Both the position numbers and the translations under genes were made by a program. From Heligmosomoides polygyrus polygyrus (taxonomy: Eukaryota > Nematoda > Chromadorea > Rhabditida > Heligmosomidae): a DNA stretch of 64,000 bases. Below, piece after piece: positions 54,151-64,000 of the stretch (position 1 is the stretch's first letter; the number at the start of each line of letters is the position of its first letter). The DNA lies in NCBI GenBank assembly GCA_947396885.1, contig OX377202.1:28201407-28265406 (forward strand), given 5' to 3'. The notes below the pieces were generated by a model. It saw only the letters and a program-made list of their open reading frames with translations. It was not told where the DNA came from and ran no database searches.

Positions 54151-55590
54151 CTACATTGGATTGTATCAGTAGTATCTTAGCACGATAGGGGTCTCCTGCA
54201 TGAAGCATGTAATTTTCCGCACTTTGTGCTTTATAAAGTGGCTTGAGTGACCACCTAAATGGATCTGCATGGCTTACACATGGAGCCTTGCCTGGCCCTG
54301 CCGTTAGCCAGAGTTCACATTGACGCTATGAGCATAAATGAATGGTTGTGTGAGTAGTTGAACGAGAGTTGGCACCTTTTGCCCTGACTGTTGACTGATT
54401 CATCCACCCTCAACTGAGAAGGCGTGAGAAATAAAACCTGAATATTCCCACTTACTTGTACTTTTCGGCGTAGGGGTACGTATTGCAGGTGAAGAACGCC
54501 TTTGTCTAGAAGAACCCGCAACGCTCTGAAATATGCAGATAAATATGGAGTTGAAAATCTTTAAGTGAAGCAAATGGTTGCCATGAGTAAACTCAACAAT
54601 ATTGCTCGTTACCGCAAATTTCGGTACTACTATAATAAAATTCTTATAGCATGGAACTGTTAAGGCTTATTGTGGCCCTCTAAAGAAGGTGTTACAAATT
54701 TAAGTACCACTGTTTGGAATATCAGGCAGTACTGACTAGTGAAGATCTGACAGTAATTTGGTGACTTCATGAATATTTGTTTAGGAAAAGCCTACCGAGT
54801 CCTTAGATACGCTTTCAGCATATTCATTGGCGAAACGGTAGCGGGAAGCCTGCGCGGTGCGGTCAGATCGGGTACTTGTGGAGATTGTAGACATTCGTCG
54901 AAGCTGGGGAGACAATTTTAAGTCAACGAAAACAAAATCGACCAATCTATTCACTAAATAACGTGTTGACACAGCGTGCGAAAGATAAATATTGGCGGTC
55001 TACAACTTTTATGGTTGACCACCTTGCCTCACCCAAATTTATTGCTGAATAATCAACACGGTATAAAACATGCTGGGTGTAAAATTGCTCAATTTGGATG
55101 TCTTTCTGACAAATGCGTATACGAAGACGTTTTGCGGGAATATTTCGGGGATGAGCCGACCTCATAGCTGATTTCAACACAGGGGCTCAGACTAGGGCAG
55201 CTCTTGGAGAATCCAAGTTACTGTGTTTACACGTTATGCGTCTCCAGAACGTCCTTCAAGTAGGTTCGCTGTTTGATCTCGACACCTAAATCTATGGTGA
55301 CCACTGGCGCTCTGCCGCCGAAGACAAGCCGTGACATTGATTGAGTGAGACTTCGTGGTGAGGAGCCGGCCACTATCATTGAAATTGGCAAGATCGGATA
55401 CAATGGTTCTATTAGCCTGGTGAGAAAGCCTTGCACCAAAAACTTTGAAAAATTTTCAAGATTTAACAGGAACCTCCAAGGACTGTTCGGTGCCACGTAT
55501 CTGTAGCGCGACATTCTTTTATTATTTCGATTATATCGCATATGTGGCAATTTGCTTCTGAGGGCATACTGCAGTGAAGACTGACTGACT
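54151..55590. other. Unannotated, no recognisable gene
   Basis: Overlapping frames under 110 codons with no motif. The mariner debris to the right may start near 55480, but I cannot see its end. Confidence 0.3.
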
Positions 55591-55599
55591 CCATGACTC

Positions 55600-56230
55600 G
55601 GACAAGGCTTCTCGACCGACTATTGCTCAGTCTCTCCTTGTTCTTTTTCGTAATAAGGACTTTCTCAAAAATGTCGTCACGGGGGATGAAATCTGGGTCT
55701 TCCTCGTTAACCATACTTGGAAGGCCAGTGGCTCCCTCAAGGAGAACCACAACCTCAAGGCGGACATCCACCAGAGGATGTAATGCTGTGCTGTTGATGG
55801 GATTCTTAAGGAACGCTCTATCGTGAGCTTCCCTACGACTACACCGCAGTAACAGTAAACATCTATGCTACACAGCTGCGGAAGCTGAGCGAGGCCATGT
55901 GGCGCAAACGGCGGGGGCGAAGGGATGTTTACCTCTTCACGACAATGCCCGCCCCCACATTGCAAGGTCGTCTCGCCAGAAGTTGCAGGAGCTTAGGTGG
56001 GAGGTCTGCCCCACCCACCGTATTCGCCAGATCTTGCGCCATCGGACCACCTCTATCGAGCTCTCAAGCAAGTAAGGGATAGGTGCTTCAACGGCCGAAC
56101 CGAACTGGAATCCGAGGCGGAGCACTTCTTCGAGTCACAGCTGACTTCGTTCCGGAGGAAGGGATTTCATTGTCTCCCCGTCAGATGGCAGAAGGTTGTA
56201 GATGTAAATGGTAACTACTTTGTAGGTTAA
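55600..56230 (+). pseudogene. mariner transposase debris
   Basis: In shifting frames the plus strand shows DEIWVFLVNHTWK (first catalytic block, near 55685), LHDNARPHIARSS-type residues (second aspartate, near 55940) and LPHPPYSPDLAPSDHLYRAL (third aspartate, 56003 on). It ends WQKVVDVNGNYFVG at a stop at 56228-56230. Stops and shifts are frequent. I find no terminal repeats. It is a separate, older copy. Confidence 0.75.
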
Positions 56231-57230
56231 AGTCGCTCACAACAGAAACAATAAAATTTTGAAAAACTTATACTGGCAGCTTCCGACATATTTTGACCCT
56301 TGTTCGCTTATTCGCCTCTGACATGACGTGAGATTTCTGAAGTCGCTAAACTCTTCTTTTTCGTTTTCCTTCTTAAATCGTTTACCTTCTTATCCATCGA
56401 TTTTCCTGAATTCGCGCCGACTCTTGCAAATGTTTTCCACAGAATGATTTCCATAGCTGTAGTTACAATCGTCAGTTCTTGGACGACCTGCGCCATTTTC
56501 ATTCTCACGGAATCGGGTCATCGCCCTCGTGTTGCTCGTGGATTGACTTTCAACAAGCTGCAGTGTACCTCGTGTTCTTCTGTGCTGTGATGCTCAATGA
56601 TAGTGGATCGTTTTGGATGAAGAGGAAATATTGCAGTCAAAACTAGGTTTGTGTGCCCATACCGCTTAGCTAAGTGCATGCTGTAGTAGTTCAAAAGCTA
56701 TCGCATGCAAGAACACCACCGCTACTATCTATAAGACTGTTGTGAGATACCGATCAACTTTGTCAAGCGTTATCTCGCACACTGTGGAGCCAAGCTACAG
56801 CTGACTTGCTAAACTGATGTCAATGTAAGTGTGCAAACGTACGTCCTCTTTGTAGTCCATCCACGGCTCGTAGAATTCTTCGCCATGTTTTGATTTCTGC
56901 AAGATCTTAGCTCTTCAAACTCTTCATACATTACACTTTTCACAAGGAGCAAGCTTACTTTCTCGAAATAATTCCTTCCGAACGACTGCTGCTAACAATA
57001 AACCTAGTGAACAGTTTTAATAACCACATTATTCACCAATAGCTCCTTTAGCTGCTTGTTTCATGACCGATAAAGAAATGCACCGCAGGTAGAATAATTT
57101 GTAGCTCCCAACTCCTCTCTTCTTGAAACCATTGTGAGATTCACTGTTAGTGATATATTGTGTCACATGCCACACAAGGGTTTTAGATGGACGAATTAAT
57201 TCACCAGTTGAGCCAGTTGTTGACTAAGGT
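56231..57230. other. Unannotated, no recognisable gene
   Basis: AT-rich, with a basic 66-codon minus-strand frame (56308-56508) that I do not recognise. No repeats seen. Confidence 0.3.
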
Positions 57231-57391
57231 TTATTTATTTATTTATTTATTCATTCATAGCGCGAGTGCGTGGCACACACTCGTCGAACAGAATAAGGAA
57301 AATAATTAAAGCAGTACTGGAAAACAATAGAACACAGAACATAAAACAGGTACTATGAGAACCTGTGAAAGCAACTACTACAATAACTCAG

Positions 57392-58640
57392 TTAACAGAA
57401 ACTTCTGGAATTTATGCAAAGGTAAGGATAGAAGGTGCTATTGTCCGCAAGCAGCAAGTTGAGCTCGCGTAAGCTCCTGTATGTCAAAAATGTAGATCTT
57501 GTCGTGGTCCTTGCAACGGGAACATGTAGGCGGAGTTTACCTTTTCTTGTCCTAATTACTTTGCCTCGGAAAAATTGGGAAGGATTTATGTAAAGTTTTC
57601 CAGTGAGAATCTTAAAAAGCACTTTCAGGTCAGCAACATTCCTTCTATATAGCAGGGATTTTAGACCAAGCATCCTATTTCTTTCTCGTCCGTTTGGGAT
57701 GAGCGAGCAATTTAAGCCAAAGCATTATTAATTTTGTGAAAATATTTTGAACGCTTTCCAGTCGATATTTCTCTTCTTGGTAGGAGTGAAAACTGTCGTT
57801 CCAGACTCAATATCGAAGCGTACGTATGTACGTAGGCTCGCAGAAGCGTCTCAGGATTTTTACATTTAAGAACCTTGAAGAGACTATATGTGCGAAAGTT
57901 CGCAATTTTCACTACAGAATTGTATTGCTCATCAAAATTGAGCTTCTTATTTATTAAGAAACCCAAGTCTCAAACATCCTCAACAACTTTGAGATCAGTG
58001 TCTTGTAACTTATAAACAGGTAATCTTTCCGTACTATTCGCCCCAATAGGTAAGCAGCAGGATTTCTCCGGTGCAAGCGGGAGTTCCCTCCGGTTAGCCC
58101 AACAACCTATGTAGTCAAGTGCCGCTTGCTGTGAGTATCTTCGTCTTCCTTGATTGCTTTGCATATTTTTACATCATCAGCGTACACTTTGCAAGTTATC
58201 CCCAATCCGGCGATAGTATCTGGAAACTCATAAGTGTAAAGAAGGAAGGAAAAGTAAAGGTGAGAGCACTCCTCCCTGTGGAACACCAGTGCAGGCGTTG
58301 AACACGGAGGATAGTGCTCCTTCGACCTTGACGTGTATGTTTTCCCGGTAAGGAAATCGCGAGTCCATTCGGTTATCAAAGGATGAATACCAACTATGTC
58401 TATTTTGTGCAATAATTTGGGCATGGGACCTTATCGAAAGCCTTCGAAAAGTCTAGATACACCACATTTATCCTATTTTTGTTTTCCATAGCTTCGGTCC
58501 AATCATTACGAGACGTGAGCATTGATGTTTCTACAGATCTTCCTTGCAAAAAACCAAATTGGTTATCCGAAATCGCCTTGTGGTTCTCTATAGCTATGAT
58601 ATGTTTTTTGATAATTTTTACGAAGGTCCTGCCAAACACT
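57392..58640 (-). pseudogene. CR1-like reverse transcriptase, broken
   Basis: Pieces in order are FGRTFVKIIKKHIIAIENHK, NQFGFLQGRSVETSM, VVYLDFSKAFDKVP (first aspartate), KVYADDVKICKA (active site YADD) and a C-terminal part ending at 57392 (RSLRELNLLLADNSTFYPYL). The GVPQGG block is degraded (FHREECSHLY). Frame changes lie near 58410, 58160, 57968 and 57700. Inactive. Confidence 0.85.
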
Positions 58641-58966
58641 GAAATAATACTTATAGGCGATAGTTTTTCGGATCGCTCAACGGGGACTTTTTAAAAAGCG
58701 TGCTTCCATTTGTGCACTTCGGACGTCATGATGCTGAAATTGAAAAAGGTGAAGGATAAACTATGTGGCCAAAAACCTTATAATATTACCTAGCGGAATC
58801 AAGTCAGGAGAAGCAGACTAGGATCTTGACCATTTCGAGATAATATCATAAATCTCCTCTTTGTGGAACCACGGTGAGGTGCCCATTTGTGGAAAGGAGC
58901 GAGCAGAAAATGAATTCGAACTAAACACACCTTCACCCTGTGTTTGAGATGCTGAAGAGTTCGAAC

Positions 58967-59420
58967 TCACAGGTTTGCCGAAGTGCTTAGGAAGTGCGAG
59001 GTAAGCAGGTTTGCCTTGTCAGATGGTGAAGAATAAGGGCAGTCATTATTATCAAATAGGGTTTGTATGACTATCTTTTTTCCACTGCGGGAATTAATGT
59101 ATTTATAGAAACTGTTTCTATCCAGAGATCCGAGGGCTTTATTCTTTAAATAAACATTATGCCTCAAAATGGCTTTATCCATCCGCTTTATCCACCCAGC
59201 GTAATTACTCCAGTCATTTACGTCATTCGTTGCGGACGCCACATAACACATGTACGTGCGTTGCTGTTCCATTCTCTTCAAGTAGTGTTATTGTTATTTG
59301 TAGTAGTGTTATTTCTCCCTTTTTCATTTTCCGAAGAGGAACGAATATTTCAACAACGTGATTTAAAATGCCTAGAAAAGTCTCATATTTGTCTTCCACC
59401 GTTTGAAGATGGTGCAAGCT
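58967..59420 (-). pseudogene. CR1-like linker between endonuclease and RT
   Basis: The frame 58967-59281 reads GWIKRMDKAILRHNVYLKNK, ALGSLDRNSFYKYINSRSGK and SDKANLLTSHF. This is the conserved helical stretch between endonuclease and RT in CR1/jockey-type proteins. An upstream frame (to 59417) has FVPLRKMKKGE, where such proteins have a VPxR.. motif. Broken by a frameshift near 59270. Confidence 0.7.
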
Positions 59421-59503
59421 TCCTATCCAGTCAACACTAGCGAGGAAATCCTCAATGGTAAAAGCTTCCTATCCTGTCAACACCCAAGAGGAAATCCCCT
59501 ATG
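59416..59503. repeat. 46-bp tandem duplication in the CR1-like element
   Basis: AAGCTTCCTATCCAGTCAAC at 59416 recurs with changes at 59462 (AAGCTTCCTATCCTGTCAAC). It lies between linker and endonuclease and shifts the frame. Confidence 0.7.
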
Positions 59504-59538
59504 TCGTCATAGTTTGCACCACCAAAGTCCCTTTTCCA

Positions 59539-60105
59539 TTAAAATGTTGGTCGATCAACATCAAAAAAAGTGCAGAACGTTACTGGAGAATGATCGTTAC
59601 TTCCTAATGGAGGACCAACGCTGATATCTTCAACGAGCCCTTGGTTGTTGCACATGACTAGGTCAAGCAACGCACTACCTCTAGTTGGGCAAGGCACGAG
59701 CAGCTCTAATTCATGAAATTCGAGCATATCGCGAAAGACTGCTGACGTACGACATATATTCGCTGCGTATAAATATGGGAGATTAAAATCACCAAGAACA
59801 ATGCTCGGAACGCAACATGAGCAAAAATCACTCATGGCTTTTGCAAGTTGGCCAGAGCCAGTAGCGTCACAAATTCGTGCGCGATACACTCCTACAATAC
59901 GGAACAGATCAGGGTGGTAGCTCATACTTATCACCACTGATTCATGAAAAATTAAATTATACGATAAGTAGTTTTTCAAAAAAAGAAGTACACCTCCGCC
60001 TTTTTTGCGATTACGATCACACCGTACTCCTGTATACTGAGAACATGCTATTCCTAAGACAGAATTCGTTTTCAGAGGTCAGCCATGTTTCAGTCAGAAG
60101 GACCA
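59539..60105 (-). pseudogene. CR1-like APE endonuclease, split by RTE
   Basis: On the minus strand DVVLLTETWLTSENEF (catalytic glutamate block) is near 60090-60060. IVLGDFNLPYLYA (GDFN block), LLDLVMCNNQGLV and GSNDHSPVTF (SDH-type end) follow in 59539-59979. The N-terminal strand (SNIRSLKR) lies beyond the RTE insertion near 63560-63580. At least one stop breaks the part near 60000. Confidence 0.82.
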
Positions 60106-60115
60106 CGTCATAGTT

Positions 60116-63100
60116 CACCTGTATCACCTGTCGTTCCGTTGATCATCGACCTGCTCGAGCGGGCGCCACCAGCGTCTCCATTCGTCCCTGTCACGTGCCA
60201 GAGTGCTCCAATGGATCCTCCTCGCTCGAGGGACACCAAGCGCGTCATATCGTTCGTTCAGGGCTTTCACAAAGAAGTCCGACCAACGCATTGGTGGGCG
60301 TCCTGGTGTTCTCTTGACATCCTGCGAAATCCAGTCGGTGACGGCTCTCGTCCAGCGGGTGTCTGTGAAGCGCATTACGTGGCCGGCCCACCTTATTTTC
60401 GACAACTTGGCCCACGCGACAGCGTCTCTGATCTTCGAACGTCGGCGAAGCTCGGAACTCCGGAGGCCTTCTCTCACTTGCGTGAGTCGTGTCACTCCGA
60501 GCATCGTCCTCTCGATTCCACGCTGCGCGACGCTGATCGCGTGTTCATCCTACTTTCGTATAGCCCAGGTCTCTGAGGCGTATGTTAGGGCAGGAAAAAC
60601 ACTGGAGTCGAATAGGTGGGTACGAAGTCGGACGTTCTTCGTCTTCTTCATGACTTCTTCAACGCTCTTGAAAGCTCCCCAAGCCGCTCGTTTCCTCCTG
60701 CTCAACTCTGGCGCTAGGTCGTTGGCCATTTTGACTTCGCGACCCAGATACACATAGCTGGAGCGTTCGGAGATGTTCGTTCCGTTGAGCGAGAATGGGG
60801 CATCAGAAACTTGTACGTTCCTCATGAACATCGTCTTCGTAAAATTCAGCTGCAGTCCAACGTTCCCATATACACGATCGAAGTCGGCCAGCATCCGCTC
60901 CACCTGGCTGATGCTCGGTGTTGTGAGCACGATGTCGTCAGCGAAGCGAAGATGATGTAGTTGCCGGCCGTCGACCTTCACTCCCATGTCTTCCCATTCT
61001 AGTTCGCGCATGACGTTTTCGAGGGTGGCGCTGAAGAGCTTCGGGGATATGGTATCCCCTGCCGAACCCCTCACTTTACGTCGATGAGGACGTCGTTGTA
61101 GAATGGTGAGATCTTGGTCGTGAATCCACTGTACAGCTCTCGAAGGACTCTGATGTACTGAGTAAGAACACCCTGAGTGAGCAGGGTGTCGATGACCGCT
61201 TCAGTTTCGACGGAGTCGAATGCCTTCTTCAGGTCGATGAACGTAAGGCACAGCGGCAGCTTGTACGCTCGCGACACTTCGATGAGCTTCGTAATGGTGT
61301 GTATGTGGTCGATCGTGCTGAATCCTCTCCGAAATCCTGCTTGCTCGCATGGCTGTCCTTCGTCCAGCGTTCTGCTAACCCTATTCAGGATCACTCGAGT
61401 GAACAGCTTGTAGACTGCGGACAGCAGGCAGATCGGGCGATAGTTGCCAATGTCGTGCACGTCTCCCTTCTTGTACAACAAGACGGTTCTGCTGGTCTTC
61501 CACTGAGATGGAACCTTGCACTCCGACAGGTAGCGCGAGAAGAGCCGCGTTAGGGTGTTGATGAGCGTTGGCGGGAGGTTCTTCAGGTGTTCGGGTCTTA
61601 TTCTGTCGGGACCGGGTGCTCTTCGTTTCTTCACCGACGAGATGGCGTGTCGGATCTCCGAAGGGAGAACAGGGAAGATGGCGTGGGGGCAGGTGGATGT
61701 GGCTATCGAAGAGATCGGAGTAGAAGTTGCGGATGACCTTCTCCATGGTCCTTCTGGAAGAGGTGACGGTTCCGTCAGGACGTCGAAGAGCGGTCATCTT
61801 GGTCTTGAAATTGGAGAAGCTCCGGCGGGCATTGCGGATGCTCAAACCTGCCTCTGCAGCTTCAGCCAACACTTCCACCCTTCTTTCCTTAAGATCCTCC
61901 TTTATCGCCGCTCTGCATAGCTTCGGAAGCTCGGACGTCAGTAAGTAATTGCCTGACGCTCGTGCTGCTCCACGCTGGCGTATCAGCTCGAGAGTTTCCG
62001 GAGACAGGCGTCTCTTGGTGGTCTTCAAGCTCTCGGCTCCCTTAGCACTATCGTGGAGATGGTGCACGAAGCGATCGTATTCCTCGTCGACGTTGTCCAT
62101 GACGGCATCTTCCCAAAGGCCGACAAGAGAGGTGTAGAGATCCCAGTTGATGGTCGTTCTGGGATTCCTCTTCTTGAACTTCGCGGCCTTCTCTCCTTGA
62201 CGCGAAAAGCGGAACCTCGCGCGAAGGAGGCGGTGGTCCGATCCCATGTAGAACTTGGGGACAACGGAAACGTCGGTCAGGCAATACGTGCGGTTGAAGA
62301 TGATGTGGTCGATCCCGTTGTAAAACTGGCCACCGGGAGACTCCCAGGTTCATCGTAGGGCGGGAGGCTTCTGGAACTGTGAGTTTCCATGGATGGTCTT
62401 GGTCGACATGATAAACTCAGACAGCCTTTCACCTTGCTCGTTCCACTCCAAACCGTGGGTCCCGATGTGAAATTCTTTCGGCGACCTTCGCGGTCCGATC
62501 TTGGCGTTGAAATCGCCAACGATCACCTTGTAGAAGGTGTGATCTTCGTTATAGAACTTCTCCAGCTCCACGTAGAAGGCTTCGACCCCTTCGTCGTCGT
62601 AGTCGGATGTTGAGGCATACGCGACGAATACAGTCAAAGCTGGCACGGAGCCACATCGCTTCAGTCGCAGACGTCTGATTCGGGTTGTCAGAGACTCGTA
62701 CGAATCGATGTTCATGGCCAAGTGCGTGTTGACGAGGACACCAACACCGCCTACTCCCCTGCTGTCGCATGTTCCGAGGAACAGTTCTTCTCCGGAGTCG
62801 TTAGCGGCGTGTAGGGGGTGGTGTCTTCTCGTCTCGGACAGTCCGATGACGTCGTACTTGATCTTCCTGGCTTGCATCATCAGGTCCTCGACGGATCCTT
62901 CCGATGCGAGCGTACGGGCGTTGTAAGTACAAATCGCCATCCTAGTCCTTCTCAATTTGCGCAGCGTGGTTAAGCCCTGAGATTTTAGCAGGCTCTCCGT
63001 ACTCGTCCTTCCCATCGCTGCAGAAATGGGGGCTCTTTTGGGGGTCAAGGAAATGAGGCCCTTTAGTGCTGCTGTTTTTGACTGGAGTACATACGGGTAG

Positions 63101-63510
63101 CTAGTCGGGCTCTGCCGTGCGGGCGAAGAACTCCGGGCAGCCAGCCAGACTTCCCGAGGGGACGGGGCGAGACTTAAGGCGGCCTCGAATCGCCTCGACT
63201 CCCATTCTAACGAGTGCAAGCTTTTGGCCGAGCCGACACAGTTACAATCCGCACAGTCACGGATATATCCACGCACACTGTACATGAACATGCCGCTCCC
63301 ACGCACGAGGAACGCGTCGACCCGACACAGCAGGAGCAAGGAGTCCATCCCTTGTATCCCACCTGCGTCTCTGGGCAGTACGGTCGCAATTGGTCCGCGT
63401 TTAATTCCCCTATCCACCACCAGGAGACGCACCACGTGGCGCTGCGACAAGCGGCCCGAGATCCCTCTTAAGAAGAGAGCCGAAGGCTCTCTATCGAGGG
63501 AGATCCGTGG
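60116..63510 (-). mobile_element. RTE retrotransposon, second copy, full length but decayed
   Basis: CGTCATAGTT at 60106-60115 and 63511-63520 is the target duplication. The element is 3395 bp and about 100 bp longer than the copy at 27489 because it keeps about 125 bp more at the 5' end (GATAGAGAGCCTTCGGCTCT region, which holds a small hairpin). The 3' end is TGATACAGGTG. It is very similar to the first copy in DNA and protein but on the opposite strand. Confidence 0.94.
60124..63003 (-). pseudogene. RTE endonuclease / reverse transcriptase, frameshifted copy
   Basis: It starts at the same MGRTSTE as the intact copy (near 63003). The endonuclease part (62350-63003) has [18 protein letters not shown] and GDFNAKIG. 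After a break near 62345 the frame 61381-62247 begins at [11 protein letters not shown] and runs into the RT linker. The frame 61071-61634 has RT motifs ([30 protein letters not shown]), 60550-61074 has [13 protein letters not shown], and 60124-60504 is the C-terminus. Breaks are near 62345, 61660, 61075 and 60540, so no functional protein is expected. The upstream open frame to 63516 is read-through of the 5' untranslated region. Confidence 0.92.
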
Positions 63511-63620
63511 CGTCATAGTTATACTGACAAATACCCAAAGTCTAAAAATTACAATTCTTTTTAACGACCTAATATTCGAGAGAAGACAGAGAAGCTTAGA
63601 ATGTGGTTTCCTGCGAGAGC

Positions 63621-64000
63621 TCAGCAGCTTACCGAAGGGCTACTGTGCTGCGAGGGACCGATTCCGTTGCTGGCATTTAGCGGTGAAGGTGGTAACTGCT
63701 GAACGTGCTGAAACAGCGAGCTGTCTCCTCCACAGTCAACTGTTGACAACCCTCGATTGCTTAGACGTTCACTTCGTCTGTGCCCTCTTTCCTCCCTGGT
63801 GAGTGAGGGGCGAAGGTAAATGCCACTTTGAAACGGAAAGAAGCGCATACGAGGGGCACGTCTGATTGCTTCAGCCTGGAACCGACTAGCGGGTAGGACA
63901 ACTTTTACAAGCCTTGGCCTACTCCACTGCGGCCAACCCTTACGATAAACAGCTGTAGGCTTACATTCAACGCCTAAGTTATCAAGAATCTCATAAACAC
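63621..64000. other. Unannotated; maybe the 5' part of the CR1-like element
   Basis: A 75-codon minus-strand frame (63621-63848) has no motif I know. CR1-like elements may have a first ORF upstream of the endonuclease, which could lie here and past the window edge. Confidence 0.3.

Larger units (their letters stand above)
57231..63620 (-). mobile_element. CR1-like non-LTR retrotransposon split by an RTE copy
   Basis: The 3' end is a (TTTA)n tail (57231-57254) next to hairpin CGAGTGCGTGGCACACACTC plus G (57263-57283). Upstream on the minus strand come RT pieces, a linker, and an endonuclease (59539-60105). The RTE copy 60116-63510 sits in the endonuclease with a 10-bp duplication. Endonuclease sequence resumes beyond it near 63560 (SNIRSLKR). 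This is the most complete CR1-like element here, though its coding sequence is broken. Confidence 0.82.

Noticed and set aside
1..64000. Spliced-leader RNA, rRNA or snRNA genes
   Set aside because: I looked for the nematode SL1-type sequence and other conserved RNA cores by eye and saw none; a covariance-model scan would be the proper test.

Overview
This is eukaryotic repeat-rich DNA, most likely from a nematode. The mix of several mariner lineages, RTE and CR1-like non-LTR elements, nematode-type Ty3/gypsy and BEL/Pao pieces and a tRNA-derived SINE suggests a clade V strongylid such as a hookworm. That placement is an inference from the look of the RTE protein, not from a database search. 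I found no complete host gene, no rRNA, no functional tRNA and no operon. Almost everything recognisable is a mobile element or its debris. One short exon-like open frame (2913-2991 joined to 4632-4837) is the best host-gene candidate.

Layout. 0.6-5.1 kb: two hAT elements with 8-bp target duplications, one sitting in the exon-like frame and carrying a SINE, then a 268-bp inverted-repeat element. 5.3-6.9 kb: a mariner remnant and a decayed mariner. 7.9-10.3 kb: four minus-strand SINE copies. 10.3-11.2 kb: a foldback repeat with arms of about 22-bp period. 12.1-18.3 kb: three mariners; one landed in a SINE, another received a CR1-like insertion. 21.1-22.9 kb: a third hAT element. 23.5-24.7 kb: a mariner. 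25.8-26.8 kb: CR1-like RT. 27.5-30.8 kb: an RTE retrotransposon with an uninterrupted 971-codon frame and an 11-bp target duplication. 32.5-38.7 kb: a hairpin, tRNA-like sequence, CR1-like remnants and a SINE. 40.2-42.4 kb: a SINE, tandem repeats and a 5'-truncated RTE-clade element with a 14-bp target duplication. 42.4-43.0 kb: a foldback cluster. 43.3-44.8 kb: BEL/Pao pol debris. 45.0-52.7 kb: a Ty3/gypsy element (matching LTRs, PBS, polypurine tract, 4-bp target duplication) inside a palindromic Tc1-like element. 53.2-54.2 kb: a second foldback plus SINE. 55.6-56.2 kb: mariner debris. 57.2-63.6 kb: a CR1-like element split by a second, decayed RTE copy with a 10-bp target duplication.

How the parts relate. 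The window records layered transposition: SINE then mariner, mariner then CR1-like, CR1-like then RTE, Tc1 then gypsy, tandem repeat then RTE-like. The RTE at 27.5 kb is the only element whose full protein is open. The mariner at 14.3 kb is one base away from an open transposase. The gypsy element keeps an open 547-codon 3' frame that continues about 435 residues past the integrase end into a domain I do not recognise; this and the SINE-linked foldback repeat are the best candidates for something undescribed.
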